Virus record (IMG/VR): IMGVR_UViG_3300027797_000054
Location: 1 to 41,587 of that record
DNA length: 41,587 bases
Strand: one strand, 5' to 3'
Origin: a virus
Below are positions 1 through 8,950 of this stretch, piece after piece (the stretch's first letter is position 1; each line of letters begins with the position of its first letter). A program made the translations under genes and the position numbers. The notes below the pieces were generated by a model that worked only from the letters and a program-made list of their open reading frames with translations, made no database searches and had not been told where the DNA came from.

Positions 1-1
1 A

Positions 2-2671
2 GCAACTGGAGATGCACACTTTGCTAAAGAAGAAGATAGAATTTTAGAAGAAGCGTTACTTATTCTTTCAACATCACCCAAGATTGACAAGGACTCAGAC
101 TTTGAGATGTCTCGTAATATAAAAGATATGATGGAAAGATTTAACTATCTGTATCCAGACCGCAGAATTTCTTTTCAGGACTACAACCTTTTCATTCAGT
201 CTAGAGAAGAGATTGAAGCAGACTTTAATAAAGCTGGGATTACTCGTACAGACATATATGAAAACACAATGGAGATTGCAGATAAGATTAAGGAATATGA
301 TTTTCATCAAGGCCTAGATCTTTTACCAGTTCCAAAAACAGATGCAGATGATAAGCTTCGTGAAATGGCATATGCTGGATTAGATAAACTTGGATTTGCA
401 GATAATAAAGTTTACACAGATAGAGTTGAAGAAGAGCTTTCTGTAATTGCATCCAAGAGCTTTGCATCTTACTTTTTAGTTATTGCAGACATGATTGATT
501 GGGCAAAGACCAATGACATTCGTGTTGGTCCAGGTCGTGGATCTGCAGCAGGCTCGTTAGTATGTTACTCTTTGGGTATAACAGATGTTGATCCAATCAA
601 ATATGACTTGTTGTTTTTTAGATTTATTAATCCAGAACGTAATGACTTCCCAGATATTGATACTGACTTTGAAGATCGACGTCGCAAAGAAGTAAAAGAA
701 TACTTAAAGAAAAAGTTTAAGCACGTAGCATCTATTTCAACATACACTTATTTTAAAGACAAGGGTGTAATCCGTGATGCTGCAAGAATTTTTATGGTAC
801 CTCTACAAGAGGTTAATCGTGCAATGAAATCAATTGATACCTTTGAAGACTTTATTTCTTCTCCAAATACAAAAGAGTTTAGAGCAAAGTATCCAGAGGT
901 TGTTTGGCTTGCAGATAGATTACGTGGAAGAATTCGTTCAGTTGGAGTCCACGCTGCTGGAGTTGTTGTTGCTAAGGATGACCTTAGAAAATTTGCTCCA
1001 GTTGAATCAAGAGAAGATGCACAGGATAAAGTATCTGGAAGAATTCCAGTCGTTGCATACGACATGGATACGGTTGCGGATATAGGTCTTATTAAACTAG
1101 ATGCACTAGGGCTTAAGACCTTATCTGTAATTTCAGATACACTTAAATCAATTAAGTCTCGAACAGGCAAAGATATAGTTTTGTCTGATATGACTTTAGA
1201 CGATCCACAAGTTTATAAAATGCTTAGCGAGGGATACACTAAAGGAGTCTTTCAGGCAGAAGCAACTCCATACACAAACCTTCTTATTAAAATGGGAACC
1301 GATAAGTTTGAGGACCTAGTTGCATCCAATGCTCTTGTCAGACCAGGAGCTATGAATACAGTTGGTGCTGCATATATCAAGCGTAAGCATGGCAATGAGG
1401 CTGTAGATTATACACATGCAATCATGAAGCCGTTTACCGAGAACACATATGGTGTTATTATATATCAAGAGCAAGTTATGCAGGCATGCGTACACTTGGG
1501 AGGTATGACTTGGGCAGAGGCTGATAAGGTCCGCAAGATTATTGGAAAGAAAAAAGATGCAAAAGAATTTGACCAGTTCAAAGATAGGTTTGTTACTGGG
1601 GCTTCAGAACACATTACTAAGAAAAAGGCAGAAGCACTATGGCATGATTTTGAAGCGCATGCTGGTTATTCTTTTAACCGTTCCCATGCTGTTGCTTACT
1701 CTATGCTTAGTTACTATACTGCTTGGCTTAAGTTTTATTATCCACTTGAGTTCATGTTTTCAATTCTTAAAAACGAAAATGATAAAGATGCTAGGACCGA
1801 ATACCTAATTGAATCCAAGAGACTAGGTCTAAAGGTTTTGCTTCCTCACGTAAATGAGTCTGGTCTTTATTTCTCTCTTCAAAAGGATGCAATTAGATTT
1901 GGATTAGCTGAGATTAAGTTTATATCAGATAATATTGCAAACAAGATTATTGACAATAGGCCTTACGATAGTTATAAGAATTTTGTTTCTATTGCATCTG
2001 CTAAGGGCAGTGGAATAAATAGTAGGGCCATAAGCTCGTTAAATGCAATTGGCGCAGCAGCATTTAAAGATAATTTAAGAACTGGTAATGAAAAAGATAA
2101 TTACTATGAGTATCTTGGCATACCAACATTTAATTTAGAAGGCATTCCTCCAAGAGTTAAAGCACAAGCTAGACCTATTGAAGATTTTGATGACCTTGGT
2201 TCCTTTGTTATGTTTGGAATGGTAAAGGCAATCAAGCGTGGAACTGGCTGGGCAAGAGTGGAGATTGTAGATGAGACTGGATCAATAGGTCTTTTCCATA
2301 ATGAGCAAACACAAATTGAAGTTGGTCAGATGTACTTTATTCTTGTTGGAGACAACAGAATTGCCAGGTACATAAAGGTTTCCGATATCGATCCTTCATC
2401 AAATGATATGTTTGTTGACTATCTATATCGAAAAGAATATGACCTTGAAGATGATGAGTATATGGTTGTAAACTTTACTCCATATGTAACAAAGGCTGGT
2501 AAGACTATGAGCCACATAGTTCTATCAAATAAAAATAAGGAGCTCACAAGAGCTATTGCTTTCCCAACAATGTACAAGATGACACTTGCAAAAATGCGTG
2601 AGGGAATGAAGTGTAAGGTTGTTCTATCAAAACTAGATGATGGAACTATGAATGTAAAGGAAATAAAATGA
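2..2671 (+). CDS. dnaE: DNA polymerase III alpha-type polymerase (5' truncated by window)
   Basis: Replicative C-family DNA polymerase, probably the phage replicase. The frame is open to the first base of the window, so the gene starts upstream; the ATG at 107 is internal. The first residues (TGDAHF..E) look like the end of a PHP domain. Polymerase core: GPGRGSAAGS near nt 526-555, PDIDTDF at 650-670 with two catalytic aspartates, and the third aspartate in KLDALGLKTL near 1100. The FNRSHAVAYSMLSYYTAWLK block (about 1672) is typical DnaE. A C-terminal OB-like segment (about 2220-2400) follows. About 889 residues are visible, so the intact protein is probably somewhat over 1,000. It overlaps the next gene by ATGA. 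No clamp-binding or tau-binding tail could be identified. Family assignment is very secure; role as phage replicase is inferred. Confidence 0.95.
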   Translation, partial: ATGDAHFAKEEDRILEEALLILSTSPKIDKDSDFEMSRNIKDMMERFNYLYPDRRISFQDYNLFIQSREEIEADFNKAGITRTDIYENTMEIADKIKEYDFHQGLDLLPVPKTDADDKLREMAYAGLDKLGFADNKVYTDRVEEELSVIASKSFASYFLVIADMIDWAKTNDIRVGPGRGSAAGSLVCYSLGITDVDPIKYDLLFFRFINPERNDFPDIDTDFEDRRRKEVKEYLKKKFKHVASISTYTYFKDKGVIRDAARIFMVPLQEVNRAMKSIDTFEDFISSPNTKEFRAKYPEVVWLADRLRGRIRSVGVHAAGVVVAKDDLRKFAPVESREDAQDKVSGRIPVVAYDMDTVADIGLIKLDALGLKTLSVISDTLKSIKSRTGKDIVLSDMTLDDPQVYKMLSEGYTKGVFQAEATPYTNLLIKMGTDKFEDLVASNALVRPGAMNTVGAAYIKRKHGNEAVDYTHAIMKPFTENTYGVIIYQEQVMQACVHLGGMTWAEADKVRKIIGKKKDAKEFDQFKDRFVTGASEHITKKKAEALWHDFEAHAGYSFNRSHAVAYSMLSYYTAWLKFYYPLEFMFSILKNENDKDARTEYLIESKRLGLKVLLPHVNESGLYFSLQKDAIRFGLAEIKFISDNIANKIIDNRPYDSYKNFVSIASAKGSGINSRAISSLNAIGAAAFKDNLRTGNEKDNYYEYLGIPTFNLEGIPPRVKAQARPIEDFDDLGSFVMFGMVKAIKRGTGWARVEIVDETGSIGLFHNEQTQIEVGQMYFILVGDNRIARYIKVSDIDPSSNDMFVDYLYRKEYDLEDDEYMVVNFTPYVTKAGKTMSHIVLSNKNKELTRAIAFPTMYKMTLAKMREGMKCKVVLSKLDDGTMNVKEIK

Positions 2672-2865
2672 GCGATACAAATATTCAAGATGTTTACGCA
2701 CAACTAAATATTGCTAAAATTTTAATTGCAGTAATTGAAAGCCTTGGAGAAATTGCCGTACCAGTTGACAAGTTTATAAATGTAAACAATGAAGACAAGG
2801 AATTGCAAGTAGATTATAATGAGGCCGACAACACATTTGCATTTAAGCTTAAGCAAAAGGATTAA
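2668..2865 (+). CDS. Small hypothetical protein, 65 aa
   Basis: Unrecognised acidic protein translated from an ATG overlapping the dnaE stop codon (ATGA), so translationally coupled to the polymerase. It has a hydrophobic N-terminal half (an ALIAV-type helix) and an acidic, Asn/Glu-rich end. The promoter of recA begins 10 nt after its stop, so it closes the polymerase operon. Function cannot be assigned. Confidence 0.75.
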   Translation: MSDTNIQDVYAQLNIAKILIAVIESLGEIAVPVDKFINVNNEDKELQVDYNEADNTFAFKLKQKD

Positions 2866-2874
2866 TATAAACGC

Positions 2875-2903
2875 TTCACAACAATTTGTTTAAATGGTAT
2901 ACT
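2875..2903 (+). promoter_or_regulatory. Promoter of recA operon (TTCACA-N17-TATACT)
   Basis: TTCACA at 2875-2880, exactly 17 nt, then TATACT at 2898-2903, with an extended -10 TG at 2895-2896. The predicted transcript starts near 2910 and has a short leader containing a purine-rich ribosome site (GAGAGAAGAAAG) before the ATG at 2927. This is a leadered promoter, unlike many others in the window. Confidence 0.75.
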
Positions 2904-2926
2904 AGTAGAGAGAAGAAAGAATATAA

Positions 2927-3931
2927 ATGACTATTTCATTAGAAGACATAATGGCAAAGCTGGATCCAAAAACACGTGCAAGAGTTCAGTCAGCACAAAA
3001 TGTGCAGGTACATAAACAATTAACTCCTAGTATAGGATTAAATGTTGCTCTAAAAGGTGGCTTGGGTTATGGCCGCCAAGTCTTAGTATGGGGAAATAAG
3101 TCTGCTGGTAAATCTTCTTTCTGCTTACAGATGGTAGCATTGGCTCAACAAGAGGGTAAGACGTGTGCTTGGATTGATGCAGAGGCTTCATACGATCAGC
3201 AATGGGCAGAGCAGCTTGGAGTAGATTCATCTTCTCTTATTTATTCTCAAGCTAAAACTGTTAATGATATGGTTGACGTTGGCGTTAAGCTAATGGAAGC
3301 TGGCGTTGATGTAATCGTAGTTGATTCTATTTCCGCCCTACTACCAGGAATATATTTTGAAAAAGATGGAAACGAAATGAAAGATTTGCAAGACACCAAG
3401 CAAATCGGCGCAGAAGCAAAGGATATGACTCATGCAGTCAAAATGTTAAACTATGCAAACAAAAACACACTACTTGTTCTTATCTCCCAACAAAGAAATC
3501 AATTTGGGTCAATGCATGCTTCACACATCCCAACAGGAGGAATGGCAGTTAAATTTTTCTCTAGTACCGTTATCAAGCTCTGGTCTTCAGAAGCTGAAGC
3601 TAATGCTATCAAAGCTGGCGTTCAGGTTGGGGACAAAATTATTGAACAGCGTGTCGGGCGACCAGTCAATTGGATTATTGATTACAACAAACTCGGCCCC
3701 CCTAACCTTTCAGGACAATACGACTTCTACTATCAAGGAGAATCTCTAGGCGTTGATCGCATCGGCGAGACCTTGGACGTTGCAGAAATGTACGGCCTAA
3801 TAGAAAAGGGCGGAGCATGGTATACAATTAATGGTGAACGTTTTCAAGGCAGAGCAAAAGCAGTTGCTTACCTAAGAGAAAACCCAGAAGTTTCTGGTAA
3901 GCTAATAGGAGAAATAAATGCCAAATCTTAA
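2927..3931 (+). CDS. recA: RecA/UvsX-type recombinase
   Basis: ATP-dependent strand-exchange protein for recombination-dependent replication and repair. Walker A is GNKSAGKSS (residues 56-64); the Walker B strand is VDVIVVDSISAL (about 125-136), followed by RecA-like L1/L2 regions (NQFGSMHASHIPTGG). Length of 334 aa is close to bacterial RecA with a shortened C-terminus. It starts an operon running through the Cas4-like and RuvC-like genes, placing it in a recombination module. Its end overlaps the next ORF by 14 nt. It could be host-derived or phage-lineage RecA; a tree would be needed to say which. Confidence 0.93.
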   Translation: MTISLEDIMAKLDPKTRARVQSAQNVQVHKQLTPSIGLNVALKGGLGYGRQVLVWGNKSAGKSSFCLQMVALAQQEGKTCAWIDAEASYDQQWAEQLGVDSSSLIYSQAKTVNDMVDVGVKLMEAGVDVIVVDSISALLPGIYFEKDGNEMKDLQDTKQIGAEAKDMTHAVKMLNYANKNTLLVLISQQRNQFGSMHASHIPTGGMAVKFFSSTVIKLWSSEAEANAIKAGVQVGDKIIEQRVGRPVNWIIDYNKLGPPNLSGQYDFYYQGESLGVDRIGETLDVAEMYGLIEKGGAWYTINGERFQGRAKAVAYLRENPEVSGKLIGEINAKS

Positions 3932-4106
3932 TGAGTTTATTAATAAGCCAGAGGTAATTAAAAAGAAAAGCTTAGAAGTTATAGACGGACTAAAGCCATG
4001 CTCAAAATGCGAGAAGGATGCACCAGAATCATTTTGGGATGTAGAGTCCATGACTCTTGAGTGGGAATGCCCAGATGGACATTCAAATAAAGTTGTGGTG
4101 GGATAA
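3918..4106 (+). CDS. Small zinc-ribbon protein, 62 aa
   Basis: Overlaps the 3' end of recA by 14 nt. The middle contains CSKC and a later CPDGH, spaced as a one-knuckle zinc ribbon with Cys/Cys/Cys/His ligands. The N-terminal half is Lys/Glu-rich. Likely a nucleic-acid- or protein-binding accessory of the recombination operon. Family not recognised. Confidence 0.7.
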   Translation: MPNLNEFINKPEVIKKKSLEVIDGLKPCSKCEKDAPESFWDVESMTLEWECPDGHSNKVVVG

Positions 4107-4107
4107 A

Positions 4108-4947
4108 ATGAGTTATGACTTTAGCAGCGTTGAAAAGATTGTAATAGCCCCACAAATTGTAGTGTATAGAAATATATTTAAACACAGCAAAGAAATAATT
4201 GATTTGCTTCAGGATAGCAGAGACACTTCCTTCTTTAATAATTGGAGAGCTTGGTATGAACAAGGATTTAGAAGAGATGCAGATCCTGATTTATTAGAAA
4301 CAATAAATACTTCAGGCAATAGTAATCTTATTTTAGAAAAAGAATACATAACAGAAATAAATGACTGCATGAAGTTTATTAGAAAAGATTATCTAAATGA
4401 GTTTGAACAACATGGAATTTGGCCATCTTTTATAAAAAGCTGGAATGATCTAAAAGAAAAAGACAGAAATTACTGGATTGATTTTTTCAGATATGACGTT
4501 AAAGTACAAAGTGTTATTAAGTCGTCTGACTTAACTATGGATTATCATGTAGATGAGATTCCAGTACCTGGAGAGAAAAAAAATTATAGACATGTTGCAA
4601 CAGTTAATTTTTATTTAAATAATGAATATGATGGAGGGCAAATATGTGTTTATGATTCAATATCAAATAATATATACATGTACAAGCCTATGCCAGGAGA
4701 TGCTGTAATTATGCCATCAACAGAACCATTTTATCATGGAGTAAAGCCATTTACAAAAGCAGATAGGTATTTTTTAAGAGCGTTTATTGATGCTGAAGTA
4801 CATAATGAAGTTGAATGGATCTCTAAGTATGAGGTTATTACTGGCAAAGACTCCCTAACCGACGTTGCAACAGAAGAAGATTATGTTAAAAAAGATTTAC
4901 AAATTATACAGATAAAGTCTGATTCAAATTTAATAGAGGTTAAATAA
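4108..4947 (+). CDS. 2OG-Fe(II) dioxygenase (prolyl-4-hydroxylase-like fold), 279 aa
   Basis: Oxygenase using 2-oxoglutarate, O2 and Fe(II) to hydroxylate an unknown substrate. Metal ligands are visible as H147-x-D149 (YHVDE) and distal H210 (FYHGV), with R220 or nearby R224 as the 2OG-binding arginine; the double-stranded beta-helix strands lie between (NFYLNNEYDGGQI, PMPGDAVIMPS). An upstream in-frame ATG at 4057 would lie inside the previous gene; the ATG at 4108 directly follows its stop and has a GGTGGGA ribosome site. Two paralogues lie at 5942 and 9661. Phage oxygenases of this class can act on proteins, nucleotides or glycans; the substrate is not readable here. Confidence 0.85.
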   Translation: MSYDFSSVEKIVIAPQIVVYRNIFKHSKEIIDLLQDSRDTSFFNNWRAWYEQGFRRDADPDLLETINTSGNSNLILEKEYITEINDCMKFIRKDYLNEFEQHGIWPSFIKSWNDLKEKDRNYWIDFFRYDVKVQSVIKSSDLTMDYHVDEIPVPGEKKNYRHVATVNFYLNNEYDGGQICVYDSISNNIYMYKPMPGDAVIMPSTEPFYHGVKPFTKADRYFLRAFIDAEVHNEVEWISKYEVITGKDSLTDVATEEDYVKKDLQIIQIKSDSNLIEVK

Positions 4948-4951
4948 CACA

Positions 4952-5263
4952 ATGTCTGAAAGAGCAGAAGTAAAAAGAGATGGGGCTAAGGCTCAAAAAA
5001 ATTCTGGAAGAGGGGATTATCAAAAGGGTGACGCACAATGGAACCAGTTCTTGGTAGATTACAAAGAGGCTGGTTCTACATTTACTTTAAATAAAGATGT
5101 ATGGGCAAAAATATGCACAGACACATTTAAGGTTAATAGAGATATGCACCCAGCATTAAAAATAATTATAGGGAAAGAAAGCAAGGTACGACTTGGTATA
5201 ATAGAGTGGGCAGTTTTAGAAGAGCTAATAGAATTTTGGGAGAGTAACAATGTACAATCTTGA
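4952..5263 (+). CDS. Candidate PD-(D/E)XK endonuclease / Hjc-like protein, 103 aa
   Basis: Small protein with a GRGDYQKGDA segment followed by FLVDYKE: D27 and D36-Y-K38 fit the D...(D/E)xK nuclease core, and the GxGxxxKGD...F(L/I)V(E/D)xK layout resembles small phage Holliday-junction or RecB-like nucleases. The following TFTLNKDVWAKI matches the usual helix after the core. It starts 4 nt after the oxygenase and overlaps the next gene by 14 nt. The assignment rests on motif spacing only; a structural comparison could overturn it. Confidence 0.5.
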   Translation: MSERAEVKRDGAKAQKNSGRGDYQKGDAQWNQFLVDYKEAGSTFTLNKDVWAKICTDTFKVNRDMHPALKIIIGKESKVRLGIIEWAVLEELIEFWESNNVQS

Positions 5264-5945
5264 CGTATACGTAGACAAAGTGGGTGAACCATCTGCAAAG
5301 ATAAGGCCTCTTGAAATGCAGAGAGACTGGATGCACGACTCTACTTACAACTGTGATCCAATCGGGATGGCTAACACATTGGGTTATGGAATTTACTTTG
5401 ATGAAGACATTTCATTTATTTGGAATGGATCTAGAGGTGAAGGCGCAGTAGGCATCATTGGCTCAGAACATGTTTGGGTTGGAAGAGGAGAGGGCACAGT
5501 AAGTTTTGTAACTAACTTAATCTTTAGAACAGATGAAAATACAAGCGTTCTAACTATGCCTATTCCAAATCAATCAATAGAAGGCGCACAAGTTTTAAGT
5601 ACAATTTTATCTACCTCTCTTTTTACTGGTGTTTTTTCTGTTGTTTGGAAATTAGATACTCCAGACAAAGAATATTTTATACCAGCTGGAACTAACATTG
5701 CTTGCATTCTGCCAATTTCATTGGGAGCTATTCAAGATTCTACTGTTAATATTAATAATACAGAGCCTCCTTTTAAAAGAATACAGGACGGCGTAGAGTA
5801 CATAACTTACTTAAAGGGCCTAAATGCAAAAGGAATCAGACCAAGAATGTATAAAAAGGCTATAGATCATACTGGACAAACAATAGGTAAACATGAGGTT
5901 GCTAAGATTAAACTTCATGTCAATTACAAAGAGGATAAAAAATGA
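5250..5945 (+). CDS. DUF6065-like protein, 231 aa
   Basis: Beta-rich cytoplasmic protein without signal peptide. The arrangement RDWMHD.. then CDPIGMANTLGYGIYF, SFIWNG, PIPNQSIEGAQVLSTI and FIPAGTNIACILPISL recalls DUF6065 proteins, which are often encoded beside oxygenases. Activity is unknown. It sits between two 2OG oxygenases with overlaps at both ends (14 nt and ATGA), so the three are probably co-translated and act on the same substrate. The family call is from memory of the pattern and is moderate. Confidence 0.5.
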   Translation: MYNLDVYVDKVGEPSAKIRPLEMQRDWMHDSTYNCDPIGMANTLGYGIYFDEDISFIWNGSRGEGAVGIIGSEHVWVGRGEGTVSFVTNLIFRTDENTSVLTMPIPNQSIEGAQVLSTILSTSLFTGVFSVVWKLDTPDKEYFIPAGTNIACILPISLGAIQDSTVNINNTEPPFKRIQDGVEYITYLKGLNAKGIRPRMYKKAIDHTGQTIGKHEVAKIKLHVNYKEDKK

Positions 5946-6838
5946 TAACATCTAAAAAAGAAATATACAAAAATATATTTGTTTACAAAAATCAATTTAA
6001 GGATGTTAGCAAAACCTTAGAAATTATTAAGAAATCGGAATATCAAACAAAGGATTTCCATTTAAGTGTGTGGAACCCCTGGGGAGAATTTGGCATGATG
6101 GCAAAAGCTAACCTCATGCCAAGCAAAGAGCAATCAGATGACAACTCACAATATTCTTTAGACCAAAAAGAAATCATAGATGAAATAAGAGAAATTTATT
6201 TCAGTGTTGCTAAAGATTATATGAAGGCCTGCCATAACTCAGTAGATTGGCCACATTTTGTTGACAACTTTGATTTGGAATCAGAAAGATGGGTATTGGG
6301 CTCTATAGATGTATTAAAACATTTTGAAAATCCTGCAAAAAATATTGCAATGCATTATCACACAGATCAAAGCTATGCAAAGCTAGAAGACGACACACAC
6401 AAATTTGTGTTAACTATTTCTATGTACCTTAATGATGATCACGAAGGGGGTGAAATCTCTTTTGTTCATTATGAAAATGGAGATATGAAAGTAACTACTT
6501 TAAGGCCAGAAGCTGGTGACGTAGTTGTATTCCCATCATTTTATCCATACTATCATGGAGTATTACCAATTACAAAAAATGAAAAGTATTTACTTAGAAT
6601 GTTTTATTTCTGGAAATATGATGGCTCAGAAGAATGGTTGGCAAATCAATCCAAATATGGAAAAGACGTTTGGAAGAAAATGGAAGAAAAGCGTTTAGAG
6701 GATTTATATGCTTGGACAAGTGCTCAAGCTTTTTACAATACCAGAAACCAGGTCGAGAACCTTGACAAAAATGTAGTATTTGTGCCAGAAGATTTGCCTT
6801 TAGAAAAAATTACTTATATAAATGGGAAGGATTTATAA
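5942..6838 (+). CDS. 2OG-Fe(II) dioxygenase, 298 aa
   Basis: Second 2-oxoglutarate/Fe(II) oxygenase. Ligands: H140-T-D142 (HYHTDQ), distal H205 (YYHGVLP), and R219 for 2-oxoglutarate. The strand pattern MYLNDDHEGGEISF and RPEAGDVVVFPS is the same as in the 4108 paralogue, but the N-terminal 130 residues differ, suggesting a different substrate. ATGA overlap with the DUF6065-like gene and direct abutment with the next gene place it in one operon. Confidence 0.85.
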   Translation: MITSKKEIYKNIFVYKNQFKDVSKTLEIIKKSEYQTKDFHLSVWNPWGEFGMMAKANLMPSKEQSDDNSQYSLDQKEIIDEIREIYFSVAKDYMKACHNSVDWPHFVDNFDLESERWVLGSIDVLKHFENPAKNIAMHYHTDQSYAKLEDDTHKFVLTISMYLNDDHEGGEISFVHYENGDMKVTTLRPEAGDVVVFPSFYPYYHGVLPITKNEKYLLRMFYFWKYDGSEEWLANQSKYGKDVWKKMEEKRLEDLYAWTSAQAFYNTRNQVENLDKNVVFVPEDLPLEKITYINGKDL

Positions 6839-7174
6839 ATGGAAGATAAAAATACTCTACAGTTAATTAGTGATATTACAGAGTTTAATGACTTACATGA
6901 ATTTATGCATGATGAGCACCTCGATAAGGCTCTAGCTATTGTAGTTAAATTACTGATGAATCCAGATGTGCCTTCTGCCAAAGCGCCACATTTAATTATG
7001 GAGCTTCAGGCAATGTCAACTAAGTTTGCAGTACTTGCTTCAGTATATTCAACAATTGCTAAAGACAAGGCGGGGACAGAAAATAATAATAAGAAAAATA
7101 TTTATTATTCAGTAAAGGAGTCCATAGACAAACTCGTAGATGCACTTAAGTATGTAGTTAGGTATAACTCATAA
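6839..7174 (+). CDS. Hypothetical helical protein, 111 aa
   Basis: Starts immediately after the oxygenase stop codon. Predominantly helical with no membrane segment, and no known catalytic motif seen. The C-terminal helix (KESIDKLVDALKYV) is amphipathic. Its position just before a XapX protein and a Cas4-like nuclease suggests a recombination or replication accessory, but this is only context. Confidence 0.7.
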   Translation: MEDKNTLQLISDITEFNDLHEFMHDEHLDKALAIVVKLLMNPDVPSAKAPHLIMELQAMSTKFAVLASVYSTIAKDKAGTENNNKKNIYYSVKESIDKLVDALKYVVRYNS

Positions 7175-7338
7175 TGATTAAAGACATATTACTTTGTACA
7201 TTAACAGGTGCTTTACTAGGTGGAATATTTGCGGCTTTTAAATTGCCAGTTCCAGCGCCACCATATTTCCCAGCCGTAATGGGAATTGTTGGAATTTGGC
7301 TTGGAGCCGACTTAGTGTTTAGGTTTGTTAATGGCTAG
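7174..7338 (+). CDS. XapX-domain membrane protein, 54 aa
   Basis: Short integral membrane protein with two hydrophobic helices around a conserved FKLPVPAPPYFPAVMGIVG core, the signature of the XapX (DUF1427) domain. The ATG overlaps the previous stop codon (TAATG) and the end overlaps the nuclease start by 8 nt, so it is clearly translated within this operon. Family members occur singly or tandemly in bacteria and have no firmly known function. A XapX gene inside a phage recombination operon is unusual. Confidence 0.85.
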   Translation: MIKDILLCTLTGALLGGIFAAFKLPVPAPPYFPAVMGIVGIWLGADLVFRFVNG

Positions 7339-8119
7339 GGATATTGTAAAAAACCTTAAGTTTAAAAAGCACACTGGAAACTTTTTTGACCCAGAAAAGT
7401 TTGCACAACTACTAGACGAATCTTATAGAAACACTAAGCGTCCAGATGGAGACACTACAAAGAAGTCATTTAGCCCCAGCTCACTTGGATATGGACACGG
7501 AACATGTCCAAGATATTGGTATATGGCATTTACTGGTGCAGTATTCATTGATGATAACGATGCAGTTGCTGTAGCCAACATGGCTCAGGGAACGCAAGCA
7601 CACGAGAGACTACAAAATCTTATTAAGACTATGCCTGAGTGGAGGTCAGAAGAAGAAGAAATTATTAATGAGTATCCACCAATTCGTGGCTTCATAGACT
7701 TGATCATGGAGTATGACGGCGAGACTGTAATTGGAGAAATTAAAACGGCAAAGCAAGAGGTCTGGGATACAAGACAAGCAGAGATGAAGTCTTCTCCAAA
7801 TCATATGCTACAGCTACTTACATACATGAAATTAAAGAACGCAAAAGAAGGTTTCTTCCTATATGAGAATAAGAATACACAAGAGGTTTTAATTATTCCC
7901 ATCTCTATGAATGATAAGAATAAGGCTATTATTGAAGATGCATTTCAATGGATGAGAGATGTCTGGGATAATTTTAAAGAAGGAGATATGCCTAAGCGTC
8001 CAGAAGGTGCAACTAAGTACAAACTTCCTTGCACATATTGTCCAGTTAAAAAAGAATGTTGGGCAAAAGGATCTAATCCTGGAACAGTAGAGATTGATTT
8101 AATGAAGGTTGTAAAATAA
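7331..8119 (+). CDS. Cas4/RecB-like PD-(D/E)XK exonuclease, 262 aa
   Basis: Likely 5'-3' or end-processing nuclease with an Fe-S cluster. C59 in GTCPRYWY and C234, C237, C243 in CTYCPVKKEC are the four cluster cysteines. The nuclease core is H91 (QAHERL), D123 (GFIDLI) and E136-x-K138 (GEIKTA), with a later Q161 (LQLLTY). ATG 7331 overlaps the XapX stop and is preferred to the TTG two codons upstream. No cas1/cas2 or CRISPR array is present, so this belongs to the phage recombination set, not to CRISPR immunity. Confidence 0.88.
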   Translation: MARDIVKNLKFKKHTGNFFDPEKFAQLLDESYRNTKRPDGDTTKKSFSPSSLGYGHGTCPRYWYMAFTGAVFIDDNDAVAVANMAQGTQAHERLQNLIKTMPEWRSEEEEIINEYPPIRGFIDLIMEYDGETVIGEIKTAKQEVWDTRQAEMKSSPNHMLQLLTYMKLKNAKEGFFLYENKNTQEVLIIPISMNDKNKAIIEDAFQWMRDVWDNFKEGDMPKRPEGATKYKLPCTYCPVKKECWAKGSNPGTVEIDLMKVVK

Positions 8120-8397
8120 TGGTATGTCTAAATTCAAAATGCAGTAAGGATTTTATTGCTAAAACACATAACCAAAAGTATTGTTCCGACGAGTGTTGCA
8201 GAATTTCAACAAATAAAAGAATCATGGAAAAGTATTATGAGAAGAAAGCAATTAAGAATGGTGCTCCAAGAAAGTGCAAGGGCTGCAGTGGACTACTAAG
8301 TAGATACAATGATCAGCCCTACTGTGCACGATGCAATAAATTAAAGCAATCAAAGTATAAAAAAGATTTAATGGGAATTATAGATGACATTAGCTAG
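8119..8397 (+). CDS. Cys-rich double zinc-finger protein, 92 aa
   Basis: Two cysteine clusters: CLNSKCSKDF..NQKYCSDECC at the N-terminus and CKGCSGLL..YCARCNKLK in the second half, each fitting a four-Cys zinc site. Lys-rich elsewhere, consistent with nucleic-acid binding. TAATG overlap with the nuclease and 14 nt overlap with the RuvC-like gene. The NQKYCS(D/P)xC pattern is common in small phage and HNH-associated zinc fingers. Exact role unknown. Confidence 0.75.
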   Translation: MVCLNSKCSKDFIAKTHNQKYCSDECCRISTNKRIMEKYYEKKAIKNGAPRKCKGCSGLLSRYNDQPYCARCNKLKQSKYKKDLMGIIDDIS

Positions 8398-8950
8398 CCT
8401 AGTGAAAACAAAAGCAAGTAGGGTATTGGGCATAGATGCTTCAACGAACTCAGTTGCTTTCTGTTTAATGGAAGACGACAAGCCTCTTAAATGGGGAAAG
8501 ATAAATCTTGTTGGCACAGACATTTTTGAAAAAATATACGATGCAAAAGTTAAGATGAGTGTTATGCTAGATGAACTAAAGGCAGATTATATTGCAGTAG
8601 AGGGTGCAGTTCTTGTAAGATCTCCTGATGCTGTAATTAAACTATCTTATGTTTATGGGGTCGTTATAGCAGAGCTAATGTCTACAGGAGCTAAAGTAAT
8701 AACTATATCCCCAACTTCGTGGCAGTCTTATATAGGAAACAAAAATCCAACCAAAGAAGAAAAGCAGGCAGTCCGAATAGCTTATCCAGGTCACGTAGAC
8801 TCATGGTATAAAAACTATATAAGGAATATGAGAAAACAAAGAACTGCAGACTATTTTAATTTAAAGTATGGACTTGCACTAGATGACTTTGATGTGGCGG
8901 ACTCATTTGGAATCGCACATTATGCCAATAAAGAGTTGACAAAGCGATGA
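8384..8950 (+). CDS. RuvC-like Holliday-junction resolvase, 188 aa
   Basis: RNase-H-fold nuclease that would cut branched DNA before packaging or during recombination. Acidic catalytic residues are visible: D18 in VLGIDAST, E73 in IAVEGA, and D170/D173 in DFDVADSFGIA. Size fits RuvC (about 170 aa) with a small insertion. An alternative GTG start at 8400 would remove six residues without touching the core. It overlaps both neighbours and completes the RecA/Cas4/RuvC set. Confidence 0.85.
   Translation: MTLASLVKTKASRVLGIDASTNSVAFCLMEDDKPLKWGKINLVGTDIFEKIYDAKVKMSVMLDELKADYIAVEGAVLVRSPDAVIKLSYVYGVVIAELMSTGAKVITISPTSWQSYIGNKNPTKEEKQAVRIAYPGHVDSWYKNYIRNMRKQRTADYFNLKYGLALDDFDVADSFGIAHYANKELTKR

Noticed and set aside
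7331-8119. CRISPR-associated role for the Cas4-like gene
   Set aside because: No cas1, cas2 or repeat-spacer array in the window; surrounded by recA and a RuvC-like resolvase.
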